64,000 nt of DNA. Origin: Rachycentron canadum. Taxonomy: Eukaryota > Chordata > Actinopteri > Carangiformes > Rachycentridae. Numbering within the stretch: the first letter of the stretch is position 1; the number at the start of each line of letters is the position of its first letter. The stretch is from assembly GCA_038496675.1 (NCBI GenBank), contig CM076668.1, positions 2,090,891 through 2,154,890 on the forward strand, in the 5' to 3' direction. A program made the position numbers and the translations under genes. Under the pieces are notes generated by a model that did no database searches, was not told where the DNA came from, and saw only the letters and a program-made list of their open reading frames with translations. Positions 62,769 through 64,000 of this stretch are shown here, one piece after another.

Positions 62769-63567
62769 TTAAAGGTCCACATTTTACACTGTCCCTGTGT
62801 TGATATCCATGAAATTATATATATATATATATGTGGTTTTGAATACCAAAAACCATCTCAATGTAGTTTCACATCTCCTCTTTTAGGGATTGGCTGTTTG
62901 TTTTCTGAGTGATCCAATAAAAAATAGCAGAATTCAGGTAAAAACAGAACATAAAACATAGAAACCAAATCCTACGAGGTTGGATGGTGGGTTTAGGTTG
63001 GCTCAGCTTGGGATATGACTGAGGAAAGCGACTGCTTTGTTGTGACATCACAAAGTTACAGAAATCCTGTTAGCTTGTTTTAAAGCTCATTTTCTGAATA
63101 TAGACTGTGTGCATTTGTTTGTGGACTGAATACTTTGATACTTTCACAGTATTAATATCAGCCATTTTGGTTTGGATCTGACCTGCTCTCTACTCTATCA
63201 TGATTGTCTGACAGGTCGCTGTGTGTGGTACAGTCTGTCAATTACACAATAGCCACGCCCTAATACATACCCTGCTTTATGGTCTATTTTCCTCTAATTG
63301 GAACCATCATGTTACAATATGTTGAAGACCTGAAACTAGAGACTGAGGCAAAAAACTCACTAGGAAACTTTTACTGAGCAAATAAATCAAGAGAGAAGTA
63401 GGGACATTTTCCCATAGACTTCAATACAATCTGACTTCTTTAACAACCAGTGGAGTCGCCCCCTGATGGTCACTAGATGGAATGTAGGGCTCTTCAGCAC
63501 TGGCTTCACTTTACAGACCCAGAGACTATGTCCACTTTTATGTGCAGTCAATGATATGGACCTTTAA
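62769..63567. mobile_element. Second copy of the TTAA MITE, interrupted by repeat A
   Basis: Starts TTAAAGGTCCACATTTTACA and ends ATATGGACCTTTAA. The interior aligns with 51460-51901 up to 'tcacagtattaatat', where repeat A (63160-63553) is inserted. An AT dinucleotide run near 62817-62831 sits at the 'gatatccat' position. Without the insert it would be about 400 bases. Confidence 0.85.
63160..63553 (+). repeat. Repeat A copy nested inside a MITE
   Basis: Begins at 'gccattttggtttggatctgacctg' (5'-truncated) and ends 'gtccacttttatgtgcagtcaatg'. It interrupts the TTAA-bounded element 62769-63567 just before that element's right terminal repeat. Confidence 0.8.
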
Positions 63568-63940
63568 TCCAAATAGTATAAAGGTAGATTTCCATGTCAC
63601 ATTGTGACCTTTTTCTGTTAAACCAAACCTCCCTGACCTCCACACCCTGACACCCAGACAAACTACTGAATGTTGACACTGAACATGAATCATGAGCTGT
63701 AGATTTCTCCAATATGAGAGTATTATGTGCCAAGAGGAGGCCTATGTGTGAGTGAGCTCAGCCAGGACATTACCCTTCATTTCGCTCCACTGTGCTTCAT
63801 TCCCCCTCTCTTTCTCCTCAGGGCCTATTAAAATGTATGCTTGTGTGGAGACATGTTCTTGTTTGTTAGCTAGCTGAACAACCTGATCACCTGAGTCACT
63901 TTTGTTACTCAAAAGGAGCTGATCTGTGACGTGCTGTGTG

Positions 63941-63954
63941 TTTCCCTGCAGCAG
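63941..63954 (+). promoter_or_regulatory. rbfox3: Tandem NAGNAG 3' splice site of the second rbfox3 coding exon
   Basis: TTTCCCTGCAGCAG offers two acceptors three bases apart (AG at 63950-63951 and 63953-63954). Use of the first includes a CAG codon (Gln); use of the second omits it. Both keep the reading frame. Confidence 0.75.
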
Positions 63955-64000
63955 GCTGAGGAGGCTGTACAGACAGAGGGCTCCCAGCAGCTCCACCTGC
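63952..64000 (+). CDS. rbfox3: rbfox3 second recognised coding exon, 5' part (cut by window end)
   Basis: After a TTTCCCTGCAG acceptor the sequence reads QAEEAVQTEGSQQLHL in phase 0, continuing the frame from the donor at 56267. Mammalian RBFOX3 has QTDEAAQTDSQPLH at this place and RBFOX1 has QTDDAAPTDGQ, so the position, acidic-Thr/Gln character and phase all agree. This is the linker between the Pro/Gln-rich N-terminus and the RRM. The exon continues beyond the window, so its donor and the RRM start are not visible. A second AG three bases later (63953-63954) would drop the first Gln. Confidence 0.9.

Larger units (their letters stand above)
56268..63951 (+). other. rbfox3: rbfox3 intron between the two recognised coding exons (7,684 bases)
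   Basis: No additional exon was recognised. The intron holds a 73-base GT run (57145-57217), a GATA tetranucleotide array (58077-58138), a CA run (58245-58283), a long AT-rich inverted repeat (60820-61071) and a TTAA-bounded MITE with a nested repeat A insertion (62769-63567). Further TGCATG motifs lie near 58304 and 61921. The 89-codon frame ending at 55827, just before the exon, and the 147-codon frame at 59722-60165 show no recognisable protein. Confidence 0.85.

Overview
The window is non-coding-dominated vertebrate DNA, most likely from a ray-finned (teleost, probably percomorph) fish. The grounds are dense, long CA/GT microsatellites, Tc1-like and L2-like relics, TTAA-flanked miniature transposons, and several dispersed repeats I recognise as typical of percomorph genomes. 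There are no bacterial-style genes, operons or CRISPR arrays. Nearly all open frames of 60-150 codons are translated microsatellite or repeat sequence.

One protein-coding gene is supported, on the + strand near the right end: the N-terminal part of a neuronal RNA-binding Fox-family splicing regulator, best matched to rbfox3 (the NeuN gene). Its first recognisable coding exon (56019-56267, ATG at 56052) has a clean polypyrimidine tract and acceptor and a GTGAGC donor. After a 7.7 kb intron, the next exon starts at 63952 and is cut by the window edge. The RRM is encoded downstream of the window. The 56 kb to the left holds no exon I can recognise. It fits the giant 5' introns or 5' flank known for RBFOX genes.

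Layout: 1-4072, microsatellites and a small piece of repeat 'A'; 4073-4775, a hAT-like non-autonomous element; 5.2-10 kb, several AT-rich, low-repeat blocks resembling conserved enhancers, plus two dispersed-repeat relics; 11.1-12 kb, a candidate MITE followed by a retroelement-like relic; 17.0-17.7 kb, a decayed Tc1-like transposase; 19.9-20.4 kb, a repeat A copy; 21.8-22.8 kb, an L2/CR1-like LINE ORF2 relic; 29-31 kb, long microsatellites and a paired repeat A; 33.3, 38.0, 41.9 and 46.0 kb, further repeat A copies; 35.08 kb, an assembly gap; 40.4-40.7 kb, a second, more deleted Tc1 copy; 43.3, 48.1, 51.5 and 62.8 kb, MITEs with AAAGGTCC-type ends, the last containing a nested repeat A copy; 52.6-52.8 kb, a SINE/LINE-tail relic; 60.8-61.1 kb, a long inverted repeat.

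The most useful observations concern rbfox3 splicing: a tandem NAGNAG acceptor, a TGCATG Fox-binding motif just after the first coding exon, and an in-frame coding extension 5' of the ATG. The nested and paired repeats give relative insertion ages. I did not find evidence of a novel gene system. Repeat-family names come from remembered consensus similarity and need a library search.
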